Notes under the pieces: model-generated
What the model saw: the letters and a program-made list of their open reading frames with translations, nothing else
Database searches by the model: none
Told to the model about the DNA's origin: nothing
Program-made: the position numbers and the translations under genes
Origin: Seongchinamella sediminis
Lineage (GTDB): Bacteria > Pseudomonadota > Gammaproteobacteria > Pseudomonadales > Halieaceae
Assembly (NCBI RefSeq): GCF_003457605.1
Contig: NZ_QRAN01000003.1
Location: 248,001 to 312,000, forward strand
Direction: 5' to 3'
Length of the DNA stretch: 64,000 bases
In this document: positions 28,888 to 37,500 of the stretch, one piece after another
Layout: each line of letters begins with the position of its first letter
How positions within the stretch are numbered: the stretch's first letter is position 1

Positions 28888-29439
28888 TTGAAAACAGCAG
28901 CTCAGTTATTTCTCGCTCTCACTTTTTCGCTGAATGCGAATCTGGGACAGACGCTATCCTACCGAGATCCGCCTCAGTTCAGAGTTATTGATGTCGTGAC
29001 TGATAATCAGTTCATCCGCGTCGACAACTCTCGCAAAGTGATCGAAGTAAGGGCAGCGGACACGCTGGACTTGCTATGGGATATTCAGCTCCGCCGCTTT
29101 TACAAGTGGGAGTATGAAATTCACCTGTCTCGGGATGGGAAATATCTTTTCTACTTTCTCCCACCAACGACGATCCACGACCTTGGAAGCACAATCTTGG
29201 AAGTCTACTCGCGAGACGGCTTTATTACGGAGTACAGAGTGAACGAGGTTCTTGAAGAGCTTCCTACTGCCGAGAACCCTTGTGGAGGGTGTGCGCAACA
29301 TTACTGGCGAGGAGGATACAGACAAATTCATGTCTATGACGACTTCATATTCGTTGATCTCGTCGACGGTCAACATGCTCGATTTTGGGCGAATGAGCAC
29401 AGGGTTTTGCTTGGTAGCTATGAGAGCAAATCCTCCTAA
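28888..29439 (+). CDS. Hypothetical exported protein
   Basis: I do not recognise this 183-residue protein. It begins with a signal peptide (KTAAQLFLALTFSLNANLG, cleavage near residue 20). The mature part is rich in beta strands and aromatic residues and contains WDIQLRRFYKWEYEIHLSRD and a CGGC pair (about 132-135), which could bind metal or form a disulfide. The start is TTG at 28888 with AAGGA ahead. GC content is visibly lower than in the neighbouring housekeeping genes, which suggests acquisition. No operon partner of known function is adjacent. Confidence 0.55.
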   Translation: MKTAAQLFLALTFSLNANLGQTLSYRDPPQFRVIDVVTDNQFIRVDNSRKVIEVRAADTLDLLWDIQLRRFYKWEYEIHLSRDGKYLFYFLPPTTIHDLGSTILEVYSRDGFITEYRVNEVLEELPTAENPCGGCAQHYWRGGYRQIHVYDDFIFVDLVDGQHARFWANEHRVLLGSYESKSS

Positions 29440-29505
29440 ACGAGCGCCAGAAAAGCCCGGAATTCTCCTCGACATTGAGCGGCTGCTTCTGGCCCCAAGG
29501 ATGAC

Positions 29506-29688
29506 ATGCACATGACTCGAAAGCGAAAAAATGACTCAGATCAGATGAATACTAAGCCATGGTGGACCGACAAGAGGAACATTTTACCGGCTTTGATATT
29601 TGCGGCTGTCCTAACGCTTATGTTCGTTATGGCGATAGGTGGTCATATAGGTACGGGAGCAGGTGTTTCGCGTGGTGTCACTTACTGA
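29506..29688 (+). CDS. Hypothetical small membrane protein
   Basis: This 60-residue open frame has a basic N-terminus (RKRKNDSD) and one predicted transmembrane helix (ILPALIFAAVLTLMFVMAIG, about residues 26-45), topology N-in. An AAGG lies close upstream; a second ATG at 29512 has better spacing to it. There is no homologue I recall. It sits in the lower-GC patch directly before the dispersed repeat and could be real or chance. Confidence 0.35.
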   Translation: MHMTRKRKNDSDQMNTKPWWTDKRNILPALIFAAVLTLMFVMAIGGHIGTGAGVSRGVTY

Positions 29689-29719
29689 GCTATGTCCGCT
29701 TTTGGCTAAAGCCGCCACC

Positions 29720-29760
29720 GGATTCCGGTATGCCGGACCACCGCCTTCGCGGGAATGACG
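29720..29760. repeat. Dispersed palindromic repeat, copy 2
   Basis: This element matches 7842-7882 at 37 of 41 positions and has the same ends (GGATTCCGG and GGAATGACG). It lies in the 281-base gap between the small membrane-protein frame and the M16C peptidase gene; the rest of that gap holds no gene and probably includes the peptidase promoter. Confidence 0.7.
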
Positions 29761-29969
29761 TGGTCGGGAAAGGCCCCCAATCTGCCTCTCCAATTTGGCG
29801 AGAATTTCCTTGAACTAGACGATTATTGTCGAAAAACAAGCCTGGTTATATACCAGTCAACAGAAAAAGTAGCCCAGGAACAGCCGGTTAGCAATACTGC
29901 CGGTTTCGTTTTTCCTGAATAGGTACATCGCGTTAGAATGCGCGTTTACCAACACGCTGGATTATCTAC

Positions 29970-32909
29970 ATGAGCATGCCCCTACCCGAGGCGCACAGTG
30001 CCTTCGAAGCCGTTCGCCAGGAGCGCATCGAGTCGCTGAACCTGGATGTACAGGAGTTCCGGCACCGGGAAACCGGCGCCGTCCACTATCACCTGGCGGC
30101 AAACAACAGCGAGAACGTGTTCCTGGTGGCGCTGCGTACTGTGCCCGAGGACTCTACCGGGGTAGCGCATATTCTCGAGCACACTGCGCTCTGCGGGTCC
30201 GAGCGCTACCCGGTACGCGATCCCTTTTTCATGATGTTGCGGCGCTCGCTCAACACCTTCATGAACGCCTTTACCAGTTCCGACTGGACCGCCTACCCCT
30301 TTGCCAGCCAGAACCGCAAAGACTTCAACAACCTGCTGGAAGTGTACCTGGACGCGGTGTTCTTCTCCCGGCTGGACCCGCTGGACTTCGCCCAGGAAGG
30401 TCACCGGGTGGAGTTCAAGGAGCCGGACAATCCCGACAGCGAGCTGGTATTCAAGGGTGTGGTCTTCAATGAGATGAAAGGTGCCATGAGCTCCATTCCC
30501 AGCGTGCTCTGGGGCAAGCTGTGCGAGCACCTGTTCCCCACCACCACCTACCACTACAACAGTGGCGGTGAGCCGGAGCATATTCCCGACCTGAGCTACG
30601 ATCAGCTCGTGGCTTTTTACCGCAGTCACTACCACCCCAGCAATGCGATATTCATGACCTTCGGCGATATCAGCGCCGCCGAGCACCAGGCGGTTTTCGA
30701 GCAGCGGGCGCTGCAGCGCTTTGAGCGCCAGGCGCTGCGTATCGAGGTACCGCCGGAACAGCGCCTGGACGCGCCGCTGCGGGTCGAGGAAAGTTACGCC
30801 TGCGATGAGTCCGGCGACCTGGCCAACCGAACTCACCTGGTCATCGGCTGGATGCTGGGAGAAAGCAGCAACCTGGAACAGATGCTCGAGGCCCAACTGC
30901 TGGCCAGCGTGCTGCTGGAGAACAGCGCCTCGCCGCTGCAGCACCTGCTGGAAACCAGCCCCCTCGGGCAGTCACCCTCGCCACTCTGCGGCCTGGAAGA
31001 TTCGATGCGTGAACTGGTGTTCGTCTGCGGCCTGGAAGGCAGCGAGGCGGCACACGCGGACGAGCTGGAAAGGCAGGTCCTGGCGGTGATTGCCGGGGTC
31101 GCCGAAAACGGCATCAGCCAGGAGCGCCTGCACGCGGTACTGCACCAGCTCGAACTGCACCAGCGTGAGGTCAGCGGCGACGGCTATCCCTACGGCCTGC
31201 ACCTGATCCTGCAGGCACTGGGCTGCGCCACCCACTACAGTGACCCGCTGGCGGTACTCAACCTGGACCCGGTCATTGAATCCCTGCGCCAGCGCATCGA
31301 GGATCCGGACTACATCAAGCGCCTGGCCAGGGAACTGCTGCTGGACAACCAGCACCGGGTCACCCTGGTAATGACCCCGGACCGGGAACTGTCGGCGCAG
31401 AAGCTGGCCCGAGAGAGCGAGCGGCTCGCCAGCATCAAGGCTGCCATGGACGAGACCGAGAAAGCTGCCACCGTCAAACTGGCCGCCGACCTGGTCGCCC
31501 GACAGCAGCAGGTGGATGACGAAAGCATTCTGCCCAAGGTTGAACTGGCCGACGTACCGGCGGCCCTGCCGGAGCTGGCTTACCGGGAATACGACAGCGG
31601 CCCGCTGCACCTGACAAGCTACGGCCAGGGCACCAACGGGCTGGTCTACCAGCAGGTGATCGCCCCGCTGCCGCAACTGGGCGCGGAGCAGCGCGAGCTG
31701 CTGCCGCTGTACACCAGCTTTATGACCGAGCTGGGGATAAATGATGCCAGCTACCTCGATGTGCAGCACCGGCAATCCGCCGAGGTGGGCTCCATCAACG
31801 CCTTTACCTCCATGCGCGGCAATGCAGAAAACGAGCAGGACATCACCGCCAATTTCGTCCTCTCTTCCAAAGCCCTGCAGCGCAACGCAAGCCAGCAGAC
31901 CAGGCTGATGGTGGATACCCTGCTGGGGGTGCGCTTTGATGAGAGCGACCGGCTGCGCGAACTGGTCAGCCAGCAGCGGGCGCGGCGCGAGCAGTCCGTC
32001 ACCGGTAACGGCCACGGCCTGGCGATGGCCGCCGCCTGCGCCGGGATGAGCCCGCTGGCGCGTCTCAATCACCAGCTCTCCGGGCTGGCCGGGCTGCGCA
32101 GCCTGCGCCAGCTAGACGACAGCCTGGCCGACCCGGGCGCGGCACGCCAGTTCAGCGAGTGCCTGGCGGCGCTACACCAACAGCTTTGCACCATGCCCCG
32201 GCAACTGCTGACTATCGCCGAGCCGGACGCCCTGGCGGACATCGTCGAGACCACCAGCCATATCTGGGGCGAGCACTCCGCCGGCGACGGCAGCAGGTTC
32301 TCGCTGGACGCGGTGCGCGAGCGCCGCAATGAGTTCTGGGTCACCAACACCCAGGTCAATTTCTGCGCCCGGGCCTACCCCTCGGTGCCGGTGCGCCATC
32401 CCGATGCGGCCGCGCTGACCGTACTCGGCGGGTTTTTACGCAACGGTTTCCTGCACCGGGCCATCCGCGAACAGGGTGGCGCCTATGGCGGCGGCGCCTC
32501 CCAGGACTCCGGCGTGGCCGCGTTCCGCTTTTACTCCTACCGCGACCCCCGGCTGGCAGACACGCTGGCAGATTTTGATGCCGCTGTTGCCTGGCTGATC
32601 GAAGCACAGCACGAGCCGCGGGCGCTGGAAGAAAGCATTCTCGGGGTGATTGGCAGCCTGGATAAACCGAGCTCACCGGCGGGCGAGGCCAAGCAGCACT
32701 TCCACAACCGCCTGTTCGGCCGCACTCACGCCCAGCGGGAGGAGTTCCGCCAGCGGATACTGGAGGTATCGCTGGCGGACCTGCGCCGGGTTGCCGAGAC
32801 CTATCTGAGGCCCGAGCTGGCCAGCACCGCGGTGGTCAGTAACCGCAGCCAGCTGGACAGCAGCGGCGATCTCGTTGCCGCCCTGGCGCTGGAGGTGCAG
32901 ACCCTGTAG
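29970..32909 (+). CDS. M16C-family zinc metallopeptidase (presequence-protease-like)
   Basis: This 979-residue peptidase has the inverted zinc motif HILEH (His67, Glu70, His71) followed by TALCGSERYPVRDPFF, and the downstream metal-binding Glu in VVFNEMKGAMSS. The rest has the four-domain layout of M16C (PreP-like) enzymes, including the second-half blocks GGAYGGGASQ and FRFYSYRDPRL. Members degrade free peptides inside a closed chamber. No signal peptide is seen, so it should be cytoplasmic. It is a single gene ending 25 bases before the convergent dehydrogenase gene. Confidence 0.92.
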   Translation: MSMPLPEAHSAFEAVRQERIESLNLDVQEFRHRETGAVHYHLAANNSENVFLVALRTVPEDSTGVAHILEHTALCGSERYPVRDPFFMMLRRSLNTFMNAFTSSDWTAYPFASQNRKDFNNLLEVYLDAVFFSRLDPLDFAQEGHRVEFKEPDNPDSELVFKGVVFNEMKGAMSSIPSVLWGKLCEHLFPTTTYHYNSGGEPEHIPDLSYDQLVAFYRSHYHPSNAIFMTFGDISAAEHQAVFEQRALQRFERQALRIEVPPEQRLDAPLRVEESYACDESGDLANRTHLVIGWMLGESSNLEQMLEAQLLASVLLENSASPLQHLLETSPLGQSPSPLCGLEDSMRELVFVCGLEGSEAAHADELERQVLAVIAGVAENGISQERLHAVLHQLELHQREVSGDGYPYGLHLILQALGCATHYSDPLAVLNLDPVIESLRQRIEDPDYIKRLARELLLDNQHRVTLVMTPDRELSAQKLARESERLASIKAAMDETEKAATVKLAADLVARQQQVDDESILPKVELADVPAALPELAYREYDSGPLHLTSYGQGTNGLVYQQVIAPLPQLGAEQRELLPLYTSFMTELGINDASYLDVQHRQSAEVGSINAFTSMRGNAENEQDITANFVLSSKALQRNASQQTRLMVDTLLGVRFDESDRLRELVSQQRARREQSVTGNGHGLAMAAACAGMSPLARLNHQLSGLAGLRSLRQLDDSLADPGAARQFSECLAALHQQLCTMPRQLLTIAEPDALADIVETTSHIWGEHSAGDGSRFSLDAVRERRNEFWVTNTQVNFCARAYPSVPVRHPDAAALTVLGGFLRNGFLHRAIREQGGAYGGGASQDSGVAAFRFYSYRDPRLADTLADFDAAVAWLIEAQHEPRALEESILGVIGSLDKPSSPAGEAKQHFHNRLFGRTHAQREEFRQRILEVSLADLRRVAETYLRPELASTAVVSNRSQLDSSGDLVAALALEVQTL

Positions 32910-32934
32910 TCAGGGGGTTAAGCCTCCGCAGCGG

Positions 32935-34080
32935 CTAGACTTCCAGCGCCTGGAAGCCCAGGGAGTCGTCTGCCGCCAGCAGCTGCCCCAGTTTTTCCAG
33001 TTGCTGGCTGCCATTGCCCAGGGTGTAGCTGAGCTGCTTGGCCAGCAGGTAGAAACGGTGAATCGGGTACTCGATATCCGCCCCCATACCGCCGTGGAGA
33101 TGCTGCGCGGTACACACCACGCGGTGCGCTGCGTCGCAGGCCCACCACTTGGCCGCGCGGACCTCAGCGCGGGCATCGCGGCCATTACTGAGCCGCCACA
33201 GTGCCAGCCAGTAAGTGGTACGGATGGCTTCCACATCGATGTAGCTGTCGGCCATGCGCATCGCCAGCGCCTGGAAGCTGCCCAGGGGTATCCCGAATTG
33301 CTTGCGCTCGCCGAGATAGGCGGCGGTGCGCTTCATCGCCTCTTCAGTAACCCCTACCTGCAGGGCGCACTGGGCGACGTTGGCCCGCTGCTCCAGCCAT
33401 TCAATGATCTGCTCTCCCTGGCCGGCGTCCCCCAGCAGGGCGTGCTCATCAACTTTCACGCCAACCAGCGACAGGTGGGCAGCGCGCTGGCCTGAGATAC
33501 CAATTTCCACCGGCGTCAGCGATACCCCGTCAGCGGAGGTGGGCACGATAAAGACACTGCTTTGCCCGTCCAGTTCGGCGGGCACCAGGATATAGTCGGC
33601 CACGGCGCCATCGGGTACCGCGGCCCTGGCACCGTCCAGCACCCAGCCCTTGTCGCTGGCCGTGGCGGAGACGGTGGTTTGCATGGCGCTGTTCATCCCC
33701 AGCTCGGCCACCGCGGCGCTGAGCTTCGCTTCCCCGGAGGCCATCGCCGCCAACAGCTGCTGTTGCTCCGCAGTGCCGAACTCGGCGACGGGCAGGCCGC
33801 CGAGCACCAGGCTGGAAAACAGGGGGACCGGCGCCACCCGCCGGCCCTGCTCTTCCAGCACCAGGCACAGCTCGGTGAATCCCAGGCCACTGCCGCCCGC
33901 GCTCTCGGGGACGGCAATGCCGAGCAGGCCCTGCTCCGCCAAGGTCGCCCACAGCGGCTCGTCATAGGTCTCGTCGCCGCGGGAAAAGGTCAGCAAAAAC
34001 TCATCGGTCGCCCGGTCGGTGAATATCTGGTAAGCCAACTCGCGGATGGCGTTCTGGTCGTCGCTAAATTTAAAGTCCAT
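32935..34080 (-). CDS. Acyl-CoA dehydrogenase, ChsE/FadE-type subunit
   Basis: This 381-residue FAD flavoprotein has the fold of the short steroid-type acyl-CoA dehydrogenases: FKFSDDQNAIRELAYQIF at the start, GGSGLGFTELCLVLEEQGR, and HLHGGMGADIEYPIHRFY near the end. Its partner is probably the divergent dehydrogenase at 34875. In mycobacterial and proteobacterial steroid catabolism, two different subunits form an alpha2-beta2 enzyme (ChsE1-ChsE2), each holding half of the active site. It is followed on the same strand by nothing and preceded by the TetR gene (11-base gap). Confidence 0.85.
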   Translation of the reverse strand: MDFKFSDDQNAIRELAYQIFTDRATDEFLLTFSRGDETYDEPLWATLAEQGLLGIAVPESAGGSGLGFTELCLVLEEQGRRVAPVPLFSSLVLGGLPVAEFGTAEQQQLLAAMASGEAKLSAAVAELGMNSAMQTTVSATASDKGWVLDGARAAVPDGAVADYILVPAELDGQSSVFIVPTSADGVSLTPVEIGISGQRAAHLSLVGVKVDEHALLGDAGQGEQIIEWLEQRANVAQCALQVGVTEEAMKRTAAYLGERKQFGIPLGSFQALAMRMADSYIDVEAIRTTYWLALWRLSNGRDARAEVRAAKWWACDAAHRVVCTAQHLHGGMGADIEYPIHRFYLLAKQLSYTLGNGSQQLEKLGQLLAADDSLGFQALEV

Positions 34081-34091
34081 GACATATCCCT

Positions 34092-34805
34092 CTATAGCCT
34101 AGCCTGTGACCTCGCCATGGCAGCGAGGTTGCGTGTGTAATGAAGCTGCTTCTCTTCCGGATGGGCGAGAAACAGGGCGCGATAAAACATCGTGGCCATC
34201 AGTTCGGCGAACTGCTCCACGTCCAGCTCCGCAGCGAGCAGGTGTTCGCTGCGATTAATGAAATACTCCCGCATCAGACCCTCGCCGATCCCGGCCAGGG
34301 AGTACACCACCATCAATGCCTGGTGACGCTTGAAGCGGACCTCCGGAAACAGCCCCGGCATCAGGTCCACCAGCCACATCAGCTGGCTGCGATAGTTCTG
34401 CCGCAGCATTGCCCCGAACTCCGGGTCTTCATCCGCCAGCTGCAGCAGGCAGCGGGTGATGCCCGGACGGCGGGCGTAGCTGCGCACGATCACCAGGTTG
34501 TGGGCGTAAATACGGCTGTACCAGTCCCCCGGCGGCACATCCTTCTCGACCTCGGCCGGATCCTGGTTGGCCTGGGCAAACTCGGTCAAAACTTCGACAG
34601 TCAGTGACTTCAGGTCGTTGAAGTAATGATAGAACAGGCCCTGCGCCATTCCCGCCTCGCGGGTCACGTCGGCAATCCGCATCCGGTGGTAGCCTTCGCG
34701 CTCAAGCACCGTGAGGGCAGCCTCCTGCAGCCGGGCACGGGCCTTCTCGCCCTTGGCGCTCAGGGGCTTGTCCACTGGATTTTTGGCGACTGCGGTCTTA
34801 ACCAT
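34092..34805 (-). CDS. TetR-family transcriptional regulator of the side-chain cluster
   Basis: This 237-residue regulator has an N-terminal helix-turn-helix (about residues 20-66; AALTVLEREGYHRMRIADVT, then GLFYHYFNDLKSL) and a ligand-binding C-terminal domain. It is transcribed divergently from the acyl-CoA dehydrogenase at 34875 and lies upstream of the one at 32935. A 22-bp palindrome 14 bases before its ATG is the probable operator for itself and the divergent operon. An acyl-CoA or steroid-CoA ligand is likely by analogy with KstR/KstR2; this is inference. Confidence 0.85.
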   Translation of the reverse strand: MVKTAVAKNPVDKPLSAKGEKARARLQEAALTVLEREGYHRMRIADVTREAGMAQGLFYHYFNDLKSLTVEVLTEFAQANQDPAEVEKDVPPGDWYSRIYAHNLVIVRSYARRPGITRCLLQLADEDPEFGAMLRQNYRSQLMWLVDLMPGLFPEVRFKRHQALMVVYSLAGIGEGLMREYFINRSEHLLAAELDVEQFAELMATMFYRALFLAHPEEKQLHYTRNLAAMARSQARL

Positions 34806-34818
34806 GTGCACAAAATAG

Positions 34819-34840
34819 TTGAAATTGAATTCAATTTCAA
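34819..34840. promoter_or_regulatory. Probable TetR operator, 22-bp perfect palindrome
   Basis: The half-site TTGAAATTGAA is followed directly by its exact reverse complement. It lies in the 69-base divergent region between the TetR gene and the acyl-CoA dehydrogenase gene. Length and symmetry suit a TetR dimer. An AT-rich TAATATTA that could be part of a promoter follows at once. Confidence 0.8.
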
Positions 34841-34874
34841 TAATATTATGCACTCTCGACAAGAGGAAACTGTT

Positions 34875-36047
34875 ATGCACGTTGAATATACCGACGCCCA
34901 GAAAGAATTACGGCGGGAATTTCGCGCCTACTTCTCCAATCTCATCAAGCCGGAGTACCGGGAAGAACTGCGCAACGCCGAAAGTGGTGACCTGTACAAA
35001 GAACTGATTCGCCAGCAGGGCAAAGACAAGATGCTTGCCGTCGGCTGGCCTGAGGAATACGGTGGTCGCGGGCTGACCCAGTCCGAACAGTTGATCCGCT
35101 ATGAGGAAGCCCTGCTGGCGGAGGCCCCTACCCCCTTCGTCACCCTGAATACGGTTGGCCCGGCCATCATGAGCCGCGGCACCGATGAGCAGAAGCGGCG
35201 TTTCCTGCCAGGCATTGCCGCCGGTGAGCTGCACTTCTCCATTGGTTACAGCGAACCTGCGGCGGGCACCGACCTGGCCGCGCTGACCACCTCGGCAGTC
35301 AAGCAGGGTGACCACTACGTGGTCAACGGCAGCAAGGTGTTCACCAGCGGCGCCGAGGGCGCAGACTACATTTTCCTGGCCGCCCGCACCGATCCGGATG
35401 CCCCCAAGCACAAGGGCATCTCCATCCTGGTGGCGGACACCAGGGATCCGGGGTTTTCCCGCGGTGACATTCACACCATGGGCGGGGTCCACACCAACGT
35501 CACCTACTACGAGAACGTCAAGGTACCCCTGGACATGATTGTCGGCGAGGAAAACGCCGGCTGGCGGCTGATCACCGAACAGCTCAATCACGAGCGGGTC
35601 GGGCTCGCGGCCTGGGGCATACAGGGCTGGAAGCTGTTCCGGGACGTGATGAAGTGGGCCCGCAACACCCGTGGCGCAAACGGTGAACGGGTCATTGACG
35701 ATCCCACCGCCCAGCGTAACCTGGCGGAGGTCTACTCTCACCTGGAAGCCATGCGGGTCATGAACGCCCGTATGTCGTGGCAGCTCGACCAGCAGGAAAT
35801 GGACGCGGTCTTCCCCTCTGCCATCAAGGTCTATTCTACCGAGATCATGCTGGAGATCTGCCGCCTGCTGATGGACGTGGTGGGCCCGCATTCACTGATT
35901 GCCGGCGGTAGCGAAGGCGCAGTGCTGCACGGCAACCTGGAGCATGAACATCGCCGTGCTACTATCAATACTTTCGGCGGCGGGGTGGTGGAAGTCCTGC
36001 GCGGGCTGGTCGCCACCCACGGCCTGGGCATGCCACAGCATCGCTAG
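34875..36047 (+). CDS. Acyl-CoA dehydrogenase, ChsE/FadE-type subunit (first gene of the operon)
   Basis: This 390-residue flavoprotein has WPEEYGGRGLTQSEQL, IGYSEPAAGTDLAALTTSAV (flavin/substrate contacts) and a C-terminal TFGGGVVEVLRGLVATHGLG in place of the usual GGTSEIxR block. It heads a run of genes (dehydrogenase, ChsH2-, ChsH1-, Ltp2-like, MFS) with gaps of at most 47 bases. It probably desaturates the short side chain of a steroid-CoA together with the product of 32935. The ATG at 34875 is chosen because of AGAGGAAA upstream; an in-frame ATG at 34848 lies inside the promoter area. Confidence 0.87.
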   Translation: MHVEYTDAQKELRREFRAYFSNLIKPEYREELRNAESGDLYKELIRQQGKDKMLAVGWPEEYGGRGLTQSEQLIRYEEALLAEAPTPFVTLNTVGPAIMSRGTDEQKRRFLPGIAAGELHFSIGYSEPAAGTDLAALTTSAVKQGDHYVVNGSKVFTSGAEGADYIFLAARTDPDAPKHKGISILVADTRDPGFSRGDIHTMGGVHTNVTYYENVKVPLDMIVGEENAGWRLITEQLNHERVGLAAWGIQGWKLFRDVMKWARNTRGANGERVIDDPTAQRNLAEVYSHLEAMRVMNARMSWQLDQQEMDAVFPSAIKVYSTEIMLEICRLLMDVVGPHSLIAGGSEGAVLHGNLEHEHRRATINTFGGGVVEVLRGLVATHGLGMPQHR

Positions 36048-36094
36048 CAATCGCCTTGATACCAACCAAAACAAACCCCTGACTGGAGTTTCCA

Positions 36095-37054
36095 ATGACA
36101 CCGGAAGAGCAGAAAGCCTTCGAAGAAAAGATCTACGCCTACAAGGGCGTCCAGGTCTGCCCGCCGACGCCGGCAAAGGATGCAGTCAACGCATCCATGA
36201 TTCGCCACTGGGCGGAAGTAATGGGCGACACCAATCCCGCCTATACCGATGATGCCTGGGCTGCGCAGAGCAAGCGCGGCAGGACCATCGCCCCACCGGC
36301 AATGATGTATGTCTGGAACCAGGAGGGTTTCAGCGTCACCGGCGGCCGGTCCTCCGACCCGCAGACCGACATGGTCGAGCTGTTCAACGAGCACGGTTTT
36401 ACCGGCGTTCTCGGCACCAATATCACCCAGGAGTACTTCAGGGAAGCCAGCCCCGGCGACACTATCTACCTGGAAATGGTCATCGACAGCATCTCCGAAC
36501 GGAAGGCGACGGCACGCGGCCCGGGGTATTTCTTTGAGACCCTGGCAACATTCAGCAACCAGGACGGCCAAAAGATCGGCTCCCAGCGCTTCCGCGTGCT
36601 CAAGTTTGTGCCCCAGGAGCAACCCGCCGCCGCTCAGCAGGATACGTCCCTGGAAGTACCCACCCGCATCCCGTCCCCGCGTGGCCATGACAATGGCTGG
36701 TGGTGGGATGCCTGCGACAAGGGCCAGGTTCTGATCCAGCGCTGCAAGAACTGCCAGACGCTGCGTCACCCTCCCCGCCCCATGTGCGGCGAATGCCAGT
36801 CCATGGAGTGGGACTCCATTGAGTCGAGCCTTGAAGGCGAGGTGCTGTCATACACCGAGTTGCACCACCCGAAAGTTCCCGGGTACCAGTATCCCCTGGT
36901 CTGTGCAGTCATCCGCCTCGGTGAAGGCACCAATATCGTGTCCAACGTGGTCGGTTGCGAACCGTCCGCCGTTCACATCGGGATGAAAGTGACCGGCAAG
37001 GTGGAACAGGTCGATGAAAAGACCTTCCTGCCGCAATTCTATCCGGCACAATGA
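36095..37054 (+). CDS. chsH2: MaoC-DUF35 fusion protein, ChsH2-like enoyl-CoA hydratase subunit
   Basis: This 319-residue, two-part protein has an N-terminal MaoC-like hot-dog domain (about 1-170; IRHWAEVMGDTNPAYTDD) and a C-terminal DUF35 domain (about 190-319) with a zinc ribbon CKNCQTLRHPPRPMCGEC and an OB-fold. This fusion is the hallmark of ChsH2, which with ChsH1 hydrates the unsaturated side chain of steroid-CoA. The DUF35 part then binds the Ltp2 aldolase. Both partners are encoded directly downstream. The gene starts 47 bases after the dehydrogenase. Confidence 0.9.
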   Translation: MTPEEQKAFEEKIYAYKGVQVCPPTPAKDAVNASMIRHWAEVMGDTNPAYTDDAWAAQSKRGRTIAPPAMMYVWNQEGFSVTGGRSSDPQTDMVELFNEHGFTGVLGTNITQEYFREASPGDTIYLEMVIDSISERKATARGPGYFFETLATFSNQDGQKIGSQRFRVLKFVPQEQPAAAQQDTSLEVPTRIPSPRGHDNGWWWDACDKGQVLIQRCKNCQTLRHPPRPMCGECQSMEWDSIESSLEGEVLSYTELHHPKVPGYQYPLVCAVIRLGEGTNIVSNVVGCEPSAVHIGMKVTGKVEQVDEKTFLPQFYPAQ

Positions 37055-37065
37055 GGAGCAAGACC

Positions 37066-37497
37066 ATGAGCGAATACAGAACATTGAGCTGCGCCGACGT
37101 CAATGTCGGCGACCAACTGCCACCGCTGGAAATTAACGTAAGCACCGGCCTGGTGGTTGGTGGCGCGCTGGCTACTCGCGACTTCGAGCCTGTGCACCAC
37201 GACAAATCCGCCGCCCAGGCGACCGGCCTGCCTGACGTCTTCATGAATATCCTCACCAGCCAGGGCCTGATGAGCCGCTTCGTCACCGACTGGAGTGGAC
37301 CGGAAGCGGTGATCAAAAAGCTGGACCTGAAGCTGGGTGCGCCCAACGTGCCGGGCATGGTGATGACCATCACCGGCGCGGTCACCGAGAAGGATGACGG
37401 CGAAGGCATGATCACCATCTCGGTGTTGGGAGAAAATAACATCTGGGGCATGCATATGCAGGGCACCGTTCAACTGGCATTGCCACAGGAGGGCTGA
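37066..37497 (+). CDS. chsH1: MaoC-like hydratase, ChsH1-like subunit
   Basis: This 143-residue single hot-dog domain protein has the catalytic-type segment TRDFEPVHHDKSAAQATGLP. It is the expected partner of the upstream MaoC-DUF35 protein; in known systems ChsH1 supplies the catalytic residues. The ATG at 37066 follows a GAGGAG ribosome binding site at eight bases. An ATG at 37051 overlapping the upstream stop is less well placed. The gene ends three bases before the next start. Confidence 0.85.
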   Translation: MSEYRTLSCADVNVGDQLPPLEINVSTGLVVGGALATRDFEPVHHDKSAAQATGLPDVFMNILTSQGLMSRFVTDWSGPEAVIKKLDLKLGAPNVPGMVMTITGAVTEKDDGEGMITISVLGENNIWGMHMQGTVQLALPQEG

Positions 37498-37500
37498 ATC

